Shown: positions 10,032 to 22,916, counted from the stretch's first letter. The stretch: DNA of 64,000 bases from Gadus chalcogrammus (GCF_026213295.1 NC_079428.1:7058545-7122544), one strand, 5' to 3'. Program-made: numbers and translations. Notes: generated by a model from the letters alone, not told the origin.

Positions 10032-11650
10032 GGCAGCATAGCCAAGGAGAAGGATGAGCAAGCTGGACATAAACCAAGGAAAGGAAGAGGGAGAGAGCCA
10101 GGGTATTTTAGTTTGTGTGTGTGTGTGTTTCATCAAACATCGCTTTTGCGCACGCCCTGTCTGGATTGAGTGTCAAGCTTCGGTTACAAACACACACATG
10201 GACACACATATGTACTCATGCATACTCGCACACACATGCATGCACGTGCACAAACACAAACACACATGTCCCGTTGCCATAAATCTCGAGCAAGTTTACT
10301 CCAGGTCACCATGGATGGGTCATTACATTGTGAGGTTCAACATGGTTGAAAAAAAACAATAACAGGAACGACAGCAAAACGTACATGTGCTCTGCATAAT
10401 CTGTGTGTGTGTTTGTGATTGTGTGTGTGTGTATGCGTAAGAGAGGATCTGTGAAAATTTCCCCTATAAAAAAAAAAAGTTCACCTGACACCTGTGGATA
10501 CATCTTCTATGCACGTACGTTTTGACAAAAACATTTCACTCAAATCATTCAACTATGCCTGTGTTTGTTATCATTATTATGTTGATTTTTGTGAAAACCT
10601 TGGCCTGATTCATATACCACACAAATAGCCCCATGAAAGAATAATAAATAAAACGACAATAACCTGGTGACCTTAACATGCACTGTATACACTAACATAA
10701 TGAAACACTAGAAAGGCTTTGACAGTCAGTCAAGTAGTGTTATGTTTTCCCAGAACTCTGTAGACATTTGTTTCCTCATGTCTGCATTTCTGTCTCATCC
10801 TATGTGCATGTCTCCGAAGCTTTCTTCTGCATGTCTGCAGTCCCCCCCTCCCCACCCATGTTTCTTTCTGCATACATTTGTGTCTTCAAGTCTTCGTCTC
10901 CCCCAGCGCTAGTCCGGTCGATCACCTTTGGAATACCCACATTCCTTCGAGTTCCATTGGCAGCTAAATTATGGCTTTCTGCTCCGCCGCGACTACTTGT
11001 AAACAGAGCGGTAAAACAGGCGGCAACCCGGCATCAATCAGTCTACTGCTTGATAAACTGACTGTCATCCCCCTCCTGCCTGGTGGGGCATTGTTTGGTT
11101 GCTTCGATTAGAGTCCACGCCGTAGACAAAGTAAAAGAGTTAACATCTGAAGCTTGTTTTAGAAGATATTTCCCGGTGTTGTGGATCGAGACACCAGTTT
11201 GTGGCAAGCTCGCTGGACTGGAGTAGGCCTACGTTACGCATCATGTAGGTCAAGGTTTTCATTACCCAATGGGAATATGAACAGATGAACCAAACACAGA
11301 AAACATTAACAACATAATAAACCAAAAATGTTGTGTAATCATTAGCAAAAAGATGGCCTCGACTTGGTTGCAAACTTTTAGCGTGGCTTGATTCCTCAAA
11401 TGGGTTGTGCGTCGAACGAACGGAAAGGGAAACCGAGGGTGGATTTTGAGGCACGAATTTGTGTGTGGATGTCTTGATCGAGGTCAAAGGTCGGCTGCTG
11501 TCCTCAAGTAAAATAAAGGTCTTACAAATTACACAAATCATTGGCAGAGTTGGACAGTCCTTATTGTGTTTAGTGGTTAAAGGGAAACAAAAAGGTGGCC
11601 AATATCGTTGAGGAACCTCACAGAATCCAAGATTTAGGATATAGTTGCTA
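10029..11650. other. Unique DNA with short AC-rich patches
   Basis: Short imperfect AC/GT stretches near 10120 and 10190-10265. No gene, SINE or LINE recognised. Confidence 0.5.
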
Positions 11651-11651
11651 G

Positions 11652-11830
11652 GGGTCGGTTTAGCTCAGGAGGTAGGGCGGGTTTATTTGCAACCAGAGGG
11701 TTTCTAGTTGGATCCCCGGCTCTTCCTTGTGCCGATGTGTACCTGAGCAGGACACCTCACCCCAGATACAAATCTCACAAATCTCAAATGGTGTTCTCAA
11801 GGTCAAAACTCCCACGAGCTGACACCAAAT
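11652..11830 (+). mobile_element. tRNA-derived SINE, copy 1 (3' truncated or diverged)
   Basis: Head TTAGCTCAGGAGGTAGGGCGGG (A box) and GTTGGATCCCCGGCTC (B box), then the body block GTACCTGAGCAGGACACCTCACC. The rest of the body decays before a tail is reached. Confidence 0.6.
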
Positions 11831-12358
11831 TGTTCAGCCTTTTTTTTTTGGTTCAGATGACAGGTCCAGCCTAATCAAAGCCTAGACTAGCTAGACGCTA
11901 CGAATGTAAAACACTTTATTTATCGCCCACATTGACATTTGACAATATGCAAAAGGGAACTCCGCTGGAGTTGAACAAAGGCTACACAACAGAAGTGGCA
12001 GCTGCCACAGAGCAGGGCACATAAACCAAGCCACTGGGCACAAAACCAGTCAGGCTCAACAACCAGCCAGTGATTTAGACAGTGTAACCACCAAACTGAC
12101 CAACCCTAACGTTGGTGAGGAACGACAAGGGAAACTGTCAAGCAGCCAGCATTCAAGCATGTCCCAGATGTGGGACTGGATGTAATTGGGGGGGGGGGGG
12201 TGGCAGGGGGGAGAGCAGTCCCCTCTAATCCTCCGGTGGGCAGAGCCAGCCAGACCAACTGTCATGAGCCACAACATCTCCATGAGGTCAGAGCGCATGG
12301 TTGCAAAGCTGTCATGTAGACACACACAGGGGTCCTCACCAGTACAGTAAACCAACCA
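11831..12358. other. No gene recognised
   Basis: Unique sequence with a 12-base G run near 12190. Confidence 0.5.
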
Positions 12359-12360
12359 AT

Positions 12361-12417
12361 GCGGGCACGCACACAGACACACACACACACAAATACATTG
12401 ACGCACGCAAACGCAAG

Positions 12418-12456
<39 letters not shown>

Positions 12457-12500
12457 GCGCACACACAGTTACACGCACACACACACACACACACACACTT
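12361..12500. repeat. (AC)n compound microsatellite
   Basis: AC runs with GCAC/GCGC interruptions. Confidence 0.95.
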
Positions 12501-13355
12501 TTATTGTGAAGTCTCTAGTGCACTTCACAATATATGCCGACATAAGACATTTTCGTTTACGTTGCTCAAAAAGTGATTATATAGAGGGAGGTTGTTCAGC
12601 ATAACCCAGCTGTCTCCACAATGTGAGGGTACGAGACATCAGACAAGAGAAGGAACATACAGTTTCATCAATGATTCAGCGAGCCCAAACTGTTCAACAC
12701 CACTCAAAGCTGTAGTCAACAACCAAAACAGTGTTTTAGAGATTTTGTATACATTCTGTAAGTGTAGCTCGTACCAGGAGACAGAGAATAATTAGACATC
12801 TCATATATTAAGGAATTGATAGAGTAATCCCATTTTAACATAATTTGTGCAGCTTCCTAGTGTACCCAATTTTATTGTTGGTAGCATCTTAGGGCAGGCG
12901 TTTTATAGAACATCTGGAGAGAAACTGCAAACGTGTCTCCACAGGGTCTCTGTGGACTTCATTGACAAGTTAAGTTCTATTGATTTGAACAAGTCCAGCT
13001 TACGTCTGCTAAGTAGCTCGCTACCGATCGCTACACCCGTTTAGTTTTGTGAAGAATAGGCACTCTTCTCGAGGTAAACACCACAAGAGTGTACCACCAA
13101 GGGCAGAAGTCTTAATTATTCTCTCTGAAGGTCAAAGTGTTGTACAGTCGAAGGTGCTGTAAAACATGGTCATTCTATTAGGTGAGTATCTCATGATGAG
13201 GTGAGGTTAATCTGTGTGGTAAGAAGTATAAATGGGTATAGTGTATATGAGCATGAGTGCTCACGTATAGTCTCTCTCCCCTCAAGCCAATAGGATTCTC
13301 CTGGACTGGGGGGGACAAGAGCAGGAACTAGATATGGCTCAAATGCAACACTATC
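12501..13355. other. No gene or repeat recognised
   Basis: Unique sequence between two microsatellites; no supportable feature. Confidence 0.5.
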
Positions 13356-13486
<131 letters not shown>

Positions 13487-13685
13487 ACAGAGTGCCATAG
13501 TAAGGCGGTCAATTGAGGTTGAGCAGGAGTTTAAATTACATTTTAAAGAGTTTATGTAAAATCCTTGGGCGGATGCACATTGAACCTACAAGAAGACACA
13601 CATAAATGACATAATATAACAGAACATTAAGGCTGTTACATGCCTATAATGGGTATACCTACGCATAAGACTTTACTCTAGTCAT

Positions 13686-13866
13686 GTACACTTACATTCA
13701 GGGCAGTTAGCAGACACTTTTATCTTAAAATCAATACATTTGTCAGAAGAAGGAGGCACAACAATATATCTCTATCAGTACAGTAAGGTTGTTAACCCAT
13801 TACCCGTACACAACAAAGATAGCTTGGATAAGATGCTAAGACTAACAACTACAACTAAGTACTGCA
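13686..13866 (-). mobile_element. LINE 3'-end fragment a
   Basis: The plus strand reads TTACATTCAGGGCAGTTAGCA then blocks with ACATTTGTCAGAAGAAG and GTACAGTAAGG. The same block order recurs at 17.55, 47.13 and 59.15 kb. By comparison with the 17.5-18.0 kb copy, which carries a reverse-transcriptase C-terminal motif on the minus strand, this is the 3' UTR of a non-LTR element lying on the minus strand. It is about 180 bp long and 5' truncated. Confidence 0.7.
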
Positions 13867-14293
13867 TATTTATTTTTGTGTCAGGATGCATGTCATGCAA
13901 AAACGGTATGTAGTCATCTCCTATTCAATCCTCTTAACACTGACATAAGCCAGACTTAAATAGGCTATCCTTTGGTTATCCCAACCACAAGCCAAACCCA
14001 AATCAGACAGAAATCAATTAATAATAATGCTCACACTTAACCACATTTAACGTGGGAGAACTGTGGGTGGTATGAATGACTGACGTTGGTTTGAAGCTGA
14101 TCATTACTCGTAGCTACCGAACGCTACGGTTGGACATGAATAATGCATATAATAACAACAGAGAAACCAAAATGATCACGGATGAGAATTGTCAAAGTGT
14201 TTAAAATAGTTTGTGGGCTTTCATGCCGTAGTGCTCAGTCCATAGCGCCGTCAGCATGCCTATGGGGGTGACGCTAGCCTAGCGCCACGTCAC

Positions 14294-14411
<118 letters not shown>

Positions 14412-14504
14412 TGAGTGAGTGTGTTAATAGGTGGCTGGTTCACAGATGGAGGGAACTGCTGTTCGAGCCTAACACTATGATACAGTGTACTCTGCGATTG
14501 TATA

Positions 14505-14580
14505 CACACTCACACACACACAAACACACATACATACACACACGCACGCAGACACACATCAAATACACACACACACACAC
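14505..14580. repeat. (AC)n imperfect microsatellite
   Basis: AC runs with AT and GC interruptions. Confidence 0.85.
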
Positions 14581-14690
14581 ATTAGATGTGTCTACACCCT
14601 TCGGTGTGCTTTATTTGGGGGAGTGGAATGAGAACCCAGGAGAGAAGGGAGGAGAGATGACCCGAGGAGATGATGAAAATACAAAGGAGA

Positions 14691-14801
<111 letters not shown>

Positions 14802-14879
14802 ACAGAGGAGATGAGAAATAATACAAAGGATTATACCGCAACTCTTAGTTTAAAAACAGAAGAAAAAAAATGCAAAAGG

Positions 14880-14925
14880 CAAACATCAAGTAGGGAAGAG
14901 GTGGAGGAAATGCAGAGGAGATGAA
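14880..14925. repeat. Dispersed 45-bp motif, copy 1
   Basis: CAAACATCAAGTAGGGAAG continuing to GGAAATGCAGAGGAGATGA. It is nearly identical to 17208-17256, where it is followed by a perfect hairpin instead of unique DNA. Probably one end of an interspersed repeat. Confidence 0.6.
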
Positions 14926-14968
14926 GGGGTTGGCTTTGACAAGGGGACACCGCATCTGGGCCACTCAG

Positions 14969-15046
<78 letters not shown>

Positions 15047-15061
15047 AGAGAGAGAGAGAGA
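14969..15061. repeat. (AG)n microsatellite
   Basis: AG run with one ATG interruption near 15043. Confidence 0.95.
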
Positions 15062-15885
15062 TGCAGAAGAAAGGCACTTGAATCTCTAAATACTTAAAGA
15101 GCCACAGTGGACTATGCAGATCGAGAGAACGATATAGACACGGAGACAAAGTAGACTCAAAGTGTTATAAATACCCAGTTAAGCAAAGCATGGATCCCAC
15201 TGAGATACCTTACAGGATGTCAAAAAGTATCATCTCCTTCGAAAGAAAAATAAGAAACAAAGAAAGAGAATTTTATTTTAAGGATAACGAATACTTTCTC
15301 CTAACCTCAACGTTAAATATCTTTTGTTGTCATTCCCCCAACTTTTTTATATCACTCTATTTTTGTGTTTTATCCTGTGCCTACATATATAAATCATAAT
15401 TCTCTCCCCCGCGCACACACACACAGAGGAGAAGCCAGGCGGGAACGGAAGTGCTTTATCACTTAATATTTAATTAAAACCTGCGATGGTGCGTTACATA
15501 ACAGCATTACCGGACGAATACGTACGCCCATGGGTTCCAGTGCGGCGGAATCGCTCCACATCGCTTTTCCACCTCCCCCCAATAACAACTCTCCCCCAGC
15601 CCGGCCAGAAGGTGATTAGAAGGGCAAAGTTTCCAGCGACCGCCATGCCAAATGGCAGGAGTGCAGTCGCCATGCTCAACCTCTCCTTTTGGCTTGAGGA
15701 CGTCACCGATGTGTTGGCGGCGACAGGGCAGGAAACGGATGGTTGGGGGGGGGGGGGTAGGATAGAGGTATGGGAGTGAGGAGAGAGGAGAGTGCCCCAG
15801 GGTGGAGGCCTCTGGGGCCCCTCTCCGTGTGGCGTAGTGGGGATGGATGGGGACACTTTACCTTAACATTTGGGGTATTTTTGCT
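15062..15885. other. Unique DNA, possibly constrained around 15480-15730
   Basis: No gene recognised. The 15480-15730 segment is GC-balanced, repeat-free and open on both strands for about 100 codons, but neither frame shows a known domain. A 13-base G run sits near 15750. Confidence 0.3.
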
Positions 15886-15887
15886 CA

Positions 15888-16096
15888 CGCTTTAAATCCA
15901 AAGCGACAAGCATTCATTCACACATTCACGGGCGGAGTCAACGACGCGGGGCGACAGCCTGGCTCGTCGGGAGCAGGCAGGGTGAGGCGTCTCGCTCAGG
16001 GACACCTCGACACTCAGCTAGGAGGAGACGGGGGTCGAACCAGCGACCTTCGGGTTACCAACCGACCCGCTCTACCTCCTGAGCCACTGTCGCCCT
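15888..16096 (-). mobile_element. tRNA-derived SINE, copy 2 (tail type A)
   Basis: In minus orientation: head with GGCTCAGGAGGTAGAGCGG and GGTTCGACCCCCGTC, the linker CTCCTCCTAGCTGAGTG, the body (GAGGTGTCCCTGAGCGAGAC) and the tail GTCGCTTTGGATTTAAAGCG. The tail matches the LINE 3' fragments of this window. Confidence 0.85.
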
Positions 16097-16099
16097 GGA

Positions 16100-16715
16100 A
16101 GAGGAAGCGTTGGAGGTGAGACCGAGGGGCCCATAATAACTTGTACTCTACAGGACCCTCCAGCAGGAGGCGATGATAACGATGGGGACAACAGTGTTTT
16201 GTTGTTCTGTAATTGACCTCGTTTTCCAACCAAGATGAGACGAGAGAGAGATCAAAAGAGGGGGAGAGAAATGAAACATGGGGGGGATCCTGTAGCTCCC
16301 CCCCCCCCCCCACAATCTTGATGTAAATGATCTGACACCCCCTCCCTAAATAAGCACACAACACAGCAAAAGCATTGGGGACAAATCGATGAGACTTAAT
16401 TGCGAGACACGATTGAGTCATTAGGATGGGGTTTGTTGACCTTTTGAAAGAACGCCATTAGTGGCTCGATGTGAGCCAATAGATGATAGGAGAGTCTTCT
16501 GTTATTGTCGCTCTCTGGTTTCCATGAACAAGAGTTTACGTGCCACAGGGAGGACAATAGCAGGACGACGAGAGGCACACAGACGGATCTAGACGTGGAT
16601 AAACAACGTCATATAATGATAACTGGGAGGAAGGGAAGAGGAGGGGAGGCAGAGTGTCGCTCTACAATAGCACTGTGAAGACAGCTTGAATAGGGGGATA
16701 AAATGTGTGCCTGCG
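16100..16715. other. No gene recognised
   Basis: Unique DNA. 16380-16580 is repeat-free and balanced in composition and could be a conserved noncoding element, but nothing in the sequence alone proves it. A 12-base C run lies near 16305. Confidence 0.3.
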
Positions 16716-16765
16716 CACACACACACACACACATATATACACACATGCAGACACACACGCAAGAA
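16716..16765. repeat. Short (AC)n microsatellite
   Basis: AC run with ATAT interruption. Confidence 0.85.
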
Positions 16766-17207
16766 CGCAAACATGTTTACTTTCTAAAGGATGGTTAAAA
16801 TGATTGAAATATAATGAGTACAGGTGTCAGAACTATTTAAATTGTCAAAATCCTTAAACCAACAGTCCATAATCCAGTGCATCATCACTAATTAACAACG
16901 GTGGTTCTGGGCGAGTCATTTGATTGGACAAGAGACATTCCATGAGCTCTGCAGTAGCGCTGATATGAGCGTCCAACATCACTCGGACTGTTCACCAAAC
17001 TGTAAACCAACTGTCAAAATCCCTCCGCATTCCAGCTGTGACCAACATACTTTAACTGACACAAACTGTTGGCTGTTTTGTTTATATGTTGCTTGGCAAC
17101 AGTCTGCTCAGTGGGGATCTATTTTTGTTGGCGGAAGCAATTCCATTCGTTTAGATGATTAAATAAACAAACAAATTTTGTAACTGCTGTATATATATAT
17201 CAAACTC

Positions 17208-17256
17208 GAGGCAAACATCGAGTAGGGAAAAGGTGGAGGAAATGCAGAGGAGATGA
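17208..17256. repeat. Dispersed 45-bp motif, copy 2
   Basis: CAAACATCGAGTAGGGAAA to GCAGAGGAGATGA, matching 14880-14925. Confidence 0.6.
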
Positions 17257-17289
17257 TTCGGTCGTAGGTCTTGTACCTACGACCGAATC
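17255..17289. repeat. Perfect 15-bp hairpin
   Basis: GATTCGGTCGTAGGT (17255-17269) pairs perfectly with 17275-17289 around the 5-base loop CTTGT. It directly abuts the dispersed 45-bp motif, so it may be the end of the same element. Confidence 0.85.
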
Positions 17290-17545
17290 ACAGCAGCGCT
17301 GATATAGAGCAACAACACTGCTCCCTCTCATGTGATATTGCTTAAGTATGAAGTGAGGAGGCCAACACTTGATGGACTCCAATCTACCCAGCCACGCCTA
17401 TCTCTTCAGGGCACGATCACCAGTAGAACTTTACAATAAAGATATTGTTTCTTTAGCTCTACGACATGATGTGCAAAAGTAGACCATTCTCCTCAGAATA
17501 ATGATTGTTTTAAATCTTTCTTGGGGAAAATGGGAGCAGATAGTT

Positions 17546-18045
17546 ACGTTTACATTCAGGGCATTTAGAAGATTCTTTTATTCAAAGCGACCAATAATAA
17601 GAACATCTGTCAGAAGAAGAGAAAGAACAATATATTGCATTCGGTACAGTAAGGATGTTCATAGAAACAAGTGCCAAGCACTATGAATTGCTAGGTTAAC
17701 CCATTCCCCATACACAATAAAGATAGATAGGATTAGATGCTAAAGAGCTAAGTACTATAACTAAGTACAACCTACAATCAGTGCGTACATTAAGTGCCAG
17801 GACGTACAACATACATAAAGCATGTAAGAGGGGTGTGGGTGGGGTAAGGGGGGGGAGTCTATGCGGAGTCTAGGTGAACTCTGGGCATTGAGTCTCTTGC
17901 GGAAGCTGGGGAGTGACTCTGCGGTCCTGACATCGGCAGGGAGCTCGTTCCACCACTGTGGTGCCAAAACAGACAAGAGGTGTAGTAAGATAGTAACGCA
18001 GGTAGGCCGGGTCCGAAGGTATAGTAGAGCCTTCATTTAGCAGAA
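17546..18045 (-). mobile_element. LINE 3' end b, with reverse-transcriptase C-terminal remnant
   Basis: Longest of the LINE fragments. On the minus strand a frame ending in this region reads PQWWNELPADVRTAESLPSF then RKRLNAQ. This is the typical last segment of LINE ORF2 proteins of the L2-like type (W-N-x-L-P, then R, then S-x-x-x-F-K/R). The downstream 3' UTR on the minus strand ends with CCTGAATGTAAACG-type sequence. The element is severely 5' truncated, so no catalytic domain is present. Confidence 0.75.
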
Positions 18046-18159
18046 CAATAAATACAGTCGCCATTTGGTGGTTGCTTCTATCCAATACATCTTACAAGAC
18101 TCTGAACGCAACGTTGCACAGTTGGGTAAGACATTTAATGGACATGGTCGGAAAAAAAG

Positions 18160-18238
18160 GCTAAAAAGGTACCAGGATGCACAACATACAATAAGTGAGT
18201 AAGATGGGTGGGGGGGAGTAAGGGGGGGGGGGGCTGAA
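18160..18238 (-). mobile_element. LINE 3'-UTR fragment c
   Basis: ACCAGGATGCACAACATACA followed by AAGTGAGTAAGATGGGTGGG repeats the block at 17797-17850 of fragment b about 350 bp away. Probably a second, shorter insertion or a partial duplication. Confidence 0.6.
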
Positions 18239-18279
18239 TACATCACTGCTTGAAATTCATTTGTTTCCTTGAAAACAGG

Positions 18280-18849
18280 CTAACATCTTTCTCTCTCCCT
18301 CCATTCCTCTCTCTTCACTAAACAGTCACTGGAGAAAGCTGCCAGCTGCACCATTGCATAAAAGCAACAAAGGCAGCAGCGCTCGATCCAAGCTGCCGAA
18401 CGTACGCTTGGACCACGCTCAAGCCCATAAAACCGCAAAACAAATCCGTAAAGAGCGCTACCGTTGGCACTGACAGCCCGACAAAGAGAGAGAATCACAG
18501 GGAGCGAATGCAAGATGAGAGAGAGAGAAGGAGAGAGAGGGGGAGTGTTGGCACTGGGGTGGCATGGTGGCTTGGGGGCTGGTGTGTGATATCTCAGCGA
18601 AGCAGATGCGATTAGCCCACGTCCAAGTCGAGGAGAACAAAGGATGAGCGTGGAGGTCGTCGAGGAGGTGAGAGGCAGATGATGGAGGGGTGAAGGGTTG
18701 GAGGACGAGCTGAAATGAAGTACCAGGGGAGTACTAGAAAAGTCGTCAGGTGTATTCCACACGCATATCCAAACGTCCAGCCCGTCGTCACTACCACTTA
18801 TGTGTCCTGCTCCTGGGCCTGAAACGGAAGTGCCCGCTGCATCTGCCAT
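18280..18849 (-). CDS. Unrecognised 189-codon open frame, doubtful
   Basis: Starts at an ATG with a strong Kozak context (GTCACCATGG) and begins MADAAGTSVSGPGAGHISGS. The first 45 residues have ordinary composition; the rest is S/L/P-rich and overlaps an AG-rich patch. No homologue or domain is recognised. If real, only the first part may be coding, as a first exon with a donor such as the one near 18790. The frame may equally be fortuitous. Confidence 0.15.
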   Translation of the reverse strand: MADAAGTSVSGPGAGHISGSDDGLDVWICVWNTPDDFSSTPLVLHFSSSSNPSPLHHLPLTSSTTSTLILCSPRLGRGLIASASLRYHTPAPKPPCHPSANTPPLSPSLSLILHSLPVILSLCRAVSANGSALYGFVLRFYGLERGPSVRSAAWIERCCLCCFYAMVQLAAFSSDCLVKREEWRERERC

Positions 18850-18955
18850 GGTGACCGAGGAAGATTACCTCCTGCTGGCGGAAAACAGCCCTGGGAGACG
18901 CACTGGAGGCTGAACCGATGATCCTCCCTAACGATGGAGAAAAGAGTTGTTTACG

Positions 18956-19210
18956 GGGCGGCATGTGGCTCAGGAGGTAGAGCGGGGTGGACAGGTAACC
19001 GGAAGGTCGATAGTTCGATCCCCGGCGTGTCGAGTTGTCCCTGAGCGAGACACCTCACCCAGACTGCTCCTGACGAGCCGGCTGTCGCCCTGCGTGGCCG
19101 ACACCGCCGTCGGTGTGTGAATGTGTGGATGATTGGGTGAATGTTTGGCAGTCTCTTTTTTTGAGTGGCCACTGATTAGGAAAGCGCTATATAAATGCAG
19201 TCCATTTAGC
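18956..19210 (+). mobile_element. tRNA-derived SINE, copy 3 (tail type B)
   Basis: Full structure: head (GGCTCAGGAGGTAGAGCGG ... GTTCGATCCCCGG), body and tail. The CTCCTCCTAGCTGAG linker is missing. The tail is GTGGCCACTGATTAGGAAAG then CGCTATATAAATGC, unlike the LINE-derived tail of copies 2, 4, 7 and 8. Confidence 0.9.
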
Positions 19211-20048
19211 GTAATGCATTCTGAAACAATTTATGTTTAACAATAAAACGGGGGTGGGGTGGATAGGTTCTCCACTCCCAGAAGGAAAGTACTGGGTTTG
19301 ATCGATGAGCGAGATGCCCTGCTAGCTCCATAATTACTTAACGTGTCTGCATCCACTGTACTGTGAAGTCACTGCACAGCACTGTCACTGACTTTGGATA
19401 AAAATCTGAAAAGAATTTAGATCTGCATTGGTTGCCACATAATAAACAGAGAGACGCCAGCTGCTGTTATCAGCTGCCGCCTTGTCTTGGTGCCTTCCAG
19501 CATTAACCATCCCCCACCTCTGTCAGGGCCCGCCCTGTCCCTTCACCCCAGACTGTCTCTGGTACAGTTTGGGAGGGAACACTCCAACGGACCCCTGTGG
19601 TGTTAAAACCACCGGTCTGATCAACATACAATGAAGGACTAGGGAAAGATTAAAGGGATTTACATGAGCTAATCCAGGGCTAACAAGATACCTTTACGTC
19701 CCCCGTCCCCTCAGCTCACTGGGTGGAAGGTGACGTTGAGGCGTGAATACAGCTCTACGGGCCGAGAGAGTTACACGAGAGAGAGAGAGAACGAGATAGA
19801 GAAAGAACAAAAATTTGAGAAACTCAGGAGTTTGGCAATTATACAATAACTTGGTTTTTTAATGCATTTTTCTTAAAACATTGATGAGAATGTGTTCACT
19901 TTTGGTTTTGTGTAATGTTTTCTCCTACTTTCTAACGTTCACTCTTAGTCAACATCTTTGCTGGTGTTTTAATATATCGTATTAAACATATTATTATATA
20001 ATTTATAATATTATTAAGGACATTACATTTGTGAAAAAAACGGTTGTC
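19211..20048. other. No gene recognised
   Basis: Unique DNA with a short GAGAGA patch near 19780. Confidence 0.5.
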
Positions 20049-20050
20049 TT

Positions 20051-20356
20051 TCAAGTTCCCTCTGCACGCAATAGGATAGCGCTACAACCAATCAGAGCAA
20101 CGAAGAAGGTGACGTAGTAAGAGCGACAGAAATTCCCATGGGGAATTGTTACGAATGGTGGATTGAGAGAATGGAGACCAACGACGAAACTTTTACCGTA
20201 TCCGGTCGGCAAAACTCTGAATACATCCTTCTTTTCCAGGAAAGACTTCAGTGCAGTTCTTTGTTCATTTCTCAAAGAAAATGATAACTTCAAGTCTTGA
20301 AGAGTCGCGGTCAAAGCCGAGTCGAAAGACAGCTGGTCGCCGGAAGCAGCAGCCAT
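20051..20356 (-). pseudogene. RecQ-helicase-like N-terminal fragment
   Basis: An ATG at 20354-20356 in good context (ACAATAATGG on the minus strand) opens a 101-codon frame. Residues 30-55 read SLRNEQRTALKSFLEKKD then VFRVLPTGYGKS. This combines a RecQ-type motif 0/Q region (R-x-x-Q-x-x-A) with a Walker A (LPTGYGKS, the lysine present). Helicase motifs Ia-VI are absent: after GKSF the frame continues with unrelated residues to the stop. This is the 5' part of a helicase gene or helicase-carrying mobile element, truncated right after motif I. Many fish genomes carry repeated RecQ-like pieces, so a repeat origin is likelier than a host gene. Confidence 0.45.
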
Positions 20357-20559
20357 TATTGTTTACCTTTAACACGGAACCGTCGCAGCTCTGTCGTCAT
20401 TCGGCTCGATACCGCCCCTCACGATCTGATTGGCCTGTCCCACTTTCTGTTTCCAGCAGCGAAAAACGACGATAGAAGGCTAGACCTCCTTGGCTGAAAA
20501 TTAAATTTGCTGCCGCTAGGGTCGTATAGATTTCTGGCACACTTTCTTGGATTTGTTTT

Positions 20560-20812
20560 GCACCATTCCGTTTTATTTATTTTAACTGAAATTTATAGTT
20601 GCTGCTCTTCTATTTACCATGTAAATTGTATATTCTATATTGTTGCTTCTTTTTCTACTTTATTTGTATATTGTATATTGCATTTTATATATTTCCTTCT
20701 TGGCATTCAGTTTGTGAAAAAAAAGAAGGAAGAATTTCATTGTATGACTGAGAACATGTTTTATTATTGTGCATATGACAATAAACACTTTGAAGCTTGA
20801 AACTTGAAGAGC
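20560..20812 (+). mobile_element. Probable non-LTR 3' end with (CTTGAA)-type tail
   Basis: AT-rich sequence ending ATTTCATTGTATGACTGAG, then GACAATAAACACTTTGAAG and a CTTGAAACTTGAAG tail. A polyadenylation-like AATAAA followed by short CTTGAA repeats is typical of some fish LINE 3' ends. A similar end occurs at 55.98 kb. No coding region remains. Confidence 0.4.
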
Positions 20813-21745
20813 TAAAGTGTCTGGGTCTAAAGTAATGTTTAGCCTTTGTTGTTTAACCAGCATCCTCCTAGTTACAGGATAGCCTGCGCATCTCTACATG
20901 CCCAACCAGCGTTTCAAGTAACCCAGGACAACCGTTCCCTCGTTGGATGGCTCTTTGGCTGAGGGGTTACTTCGAATCATTTCACCCTCTCAAACAAACT
21001 GGTACTTGTACTGGTAACACAAACCCTTTCCCGTTCGACGATCCAACAATCCCACATCGTTGGATGAAGTGATAAGAGTCAGCTATTAATCACCCTTTTC
21101 TCTATTTGCTCACCGTTCTAAATGTACCTTTATCACTAATCACTCTTTCCCCGGTGGAACGTATGCTTGTGTCAGCCGGTCCATTCTTTGTGTGCACATA
21201 ATTATTGACTCATGCCCAGACCTAGCCCCAGGATTGCTAAACAATTTTCCAACCTCAAAATGAGTTCGATTTTTCAGTTCGATATAAAAAAAGAAAAATG
21301 TAAAAAATAAATATTCTTTGTTGAAAACAAATCCAAACTAAAAACAGCCGACAATGTCGTGTCCTAATTTATCCGATCCAATTACACTTTTGATCTCACC
21401 GATTATTTATCCCATCTTCAAGCAACTGAGATGAAAGCCTTTGATGGCTCTCTCGTCTCTTTGATGAGACACAATGTGACTCGCCCCGGAACCCTGATTG
21501 ATATGTGATCGGTTCTGCGCTCCCAGCGAGAGAACCGGGGTCAGTCCGATTCCATGACGACAGTTGTGTCTTGTTTGGCCATGTCCTCGCCTTCTTTTCT
21601 TGACACTGATTAAAGGGGATATCACCCCGGTGTTTGACATGTTGGTTTTAGGAATGGATGAGTTCTTTAAGAAAATATCTATCTTTAATACCGGATCAAT
21701 ATGCAAGAAGAAATAGTGTCCGCTTGTTCTTCGTCATTTTCGCCA
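20813..21745. other. No gene recognised
   Basis: Unique DNA; no supported feature. Confidence 0.5.
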
Positions 21746-22504
<759 letters not shown>

Positions 22505-22509
22505 GGGAG

Positions 22510-22540
22510 CCCCCCCCCCCCCCCCCCCCTCCCCCCCTCC
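22510..22540. repeat. C-rich run
   Basis: About 19 consecutive C followed by C/T interruptions. Confidence 0.8.
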
Positions 22541-22647
22541 CATCTGTCCACCCAGACAGCTGTGGGGAGGATCATCTCAGCTGCAGTTCAGCCCTTCCAC
22601 TCTCATCCCTTCTGCACGATCCCCCGAGATAAAACCTCCAATCAATA

Positions 22648-22680
22648 TATTTATGTTTATGTTTATGTTTATGTTTATGC
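22648..22680. repeat. (TTTATG)n hexanucleotide repeat
   Basis: Five tandem TTTATG units. Confidence 0.9.
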
Positions 22681-22784
22681 TGGGTGTGGTGGTGGGGGTT
22701 TATCGGTTATAAATTGTCAACCGACTTTATTTTCTTTTTTTTATCGCCAGGTGTTCTCCAGGGTGGGGAGAGCCAAAGCGTGCA

Positions 22785-22788
<4 letters not shown>

Positions 22789-22854
<66 letters not shown>
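22789..22854. repeat. (AC)n microsatellite
   Basis: About 32 repeats; only 65 bp separates it from the next AC array. Confidence 0.95.
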
Positions 22855-22857
<3 letters not shown>

Positions 22858-22916
22858 AAATAGTTAAACAGGCTGGAAGAGCCTTTGTATCACCGGGCTC
22901 TTAGGAGAAGTGAGTG

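Noticed and set aside
15900..16421. 135-codon minus frame and other frames over SINE copies
   Set aside because: They overlap the SINE head and body; the same pseudo-peptides (RRLAQGHLDTQ) recur at every SINE copy.
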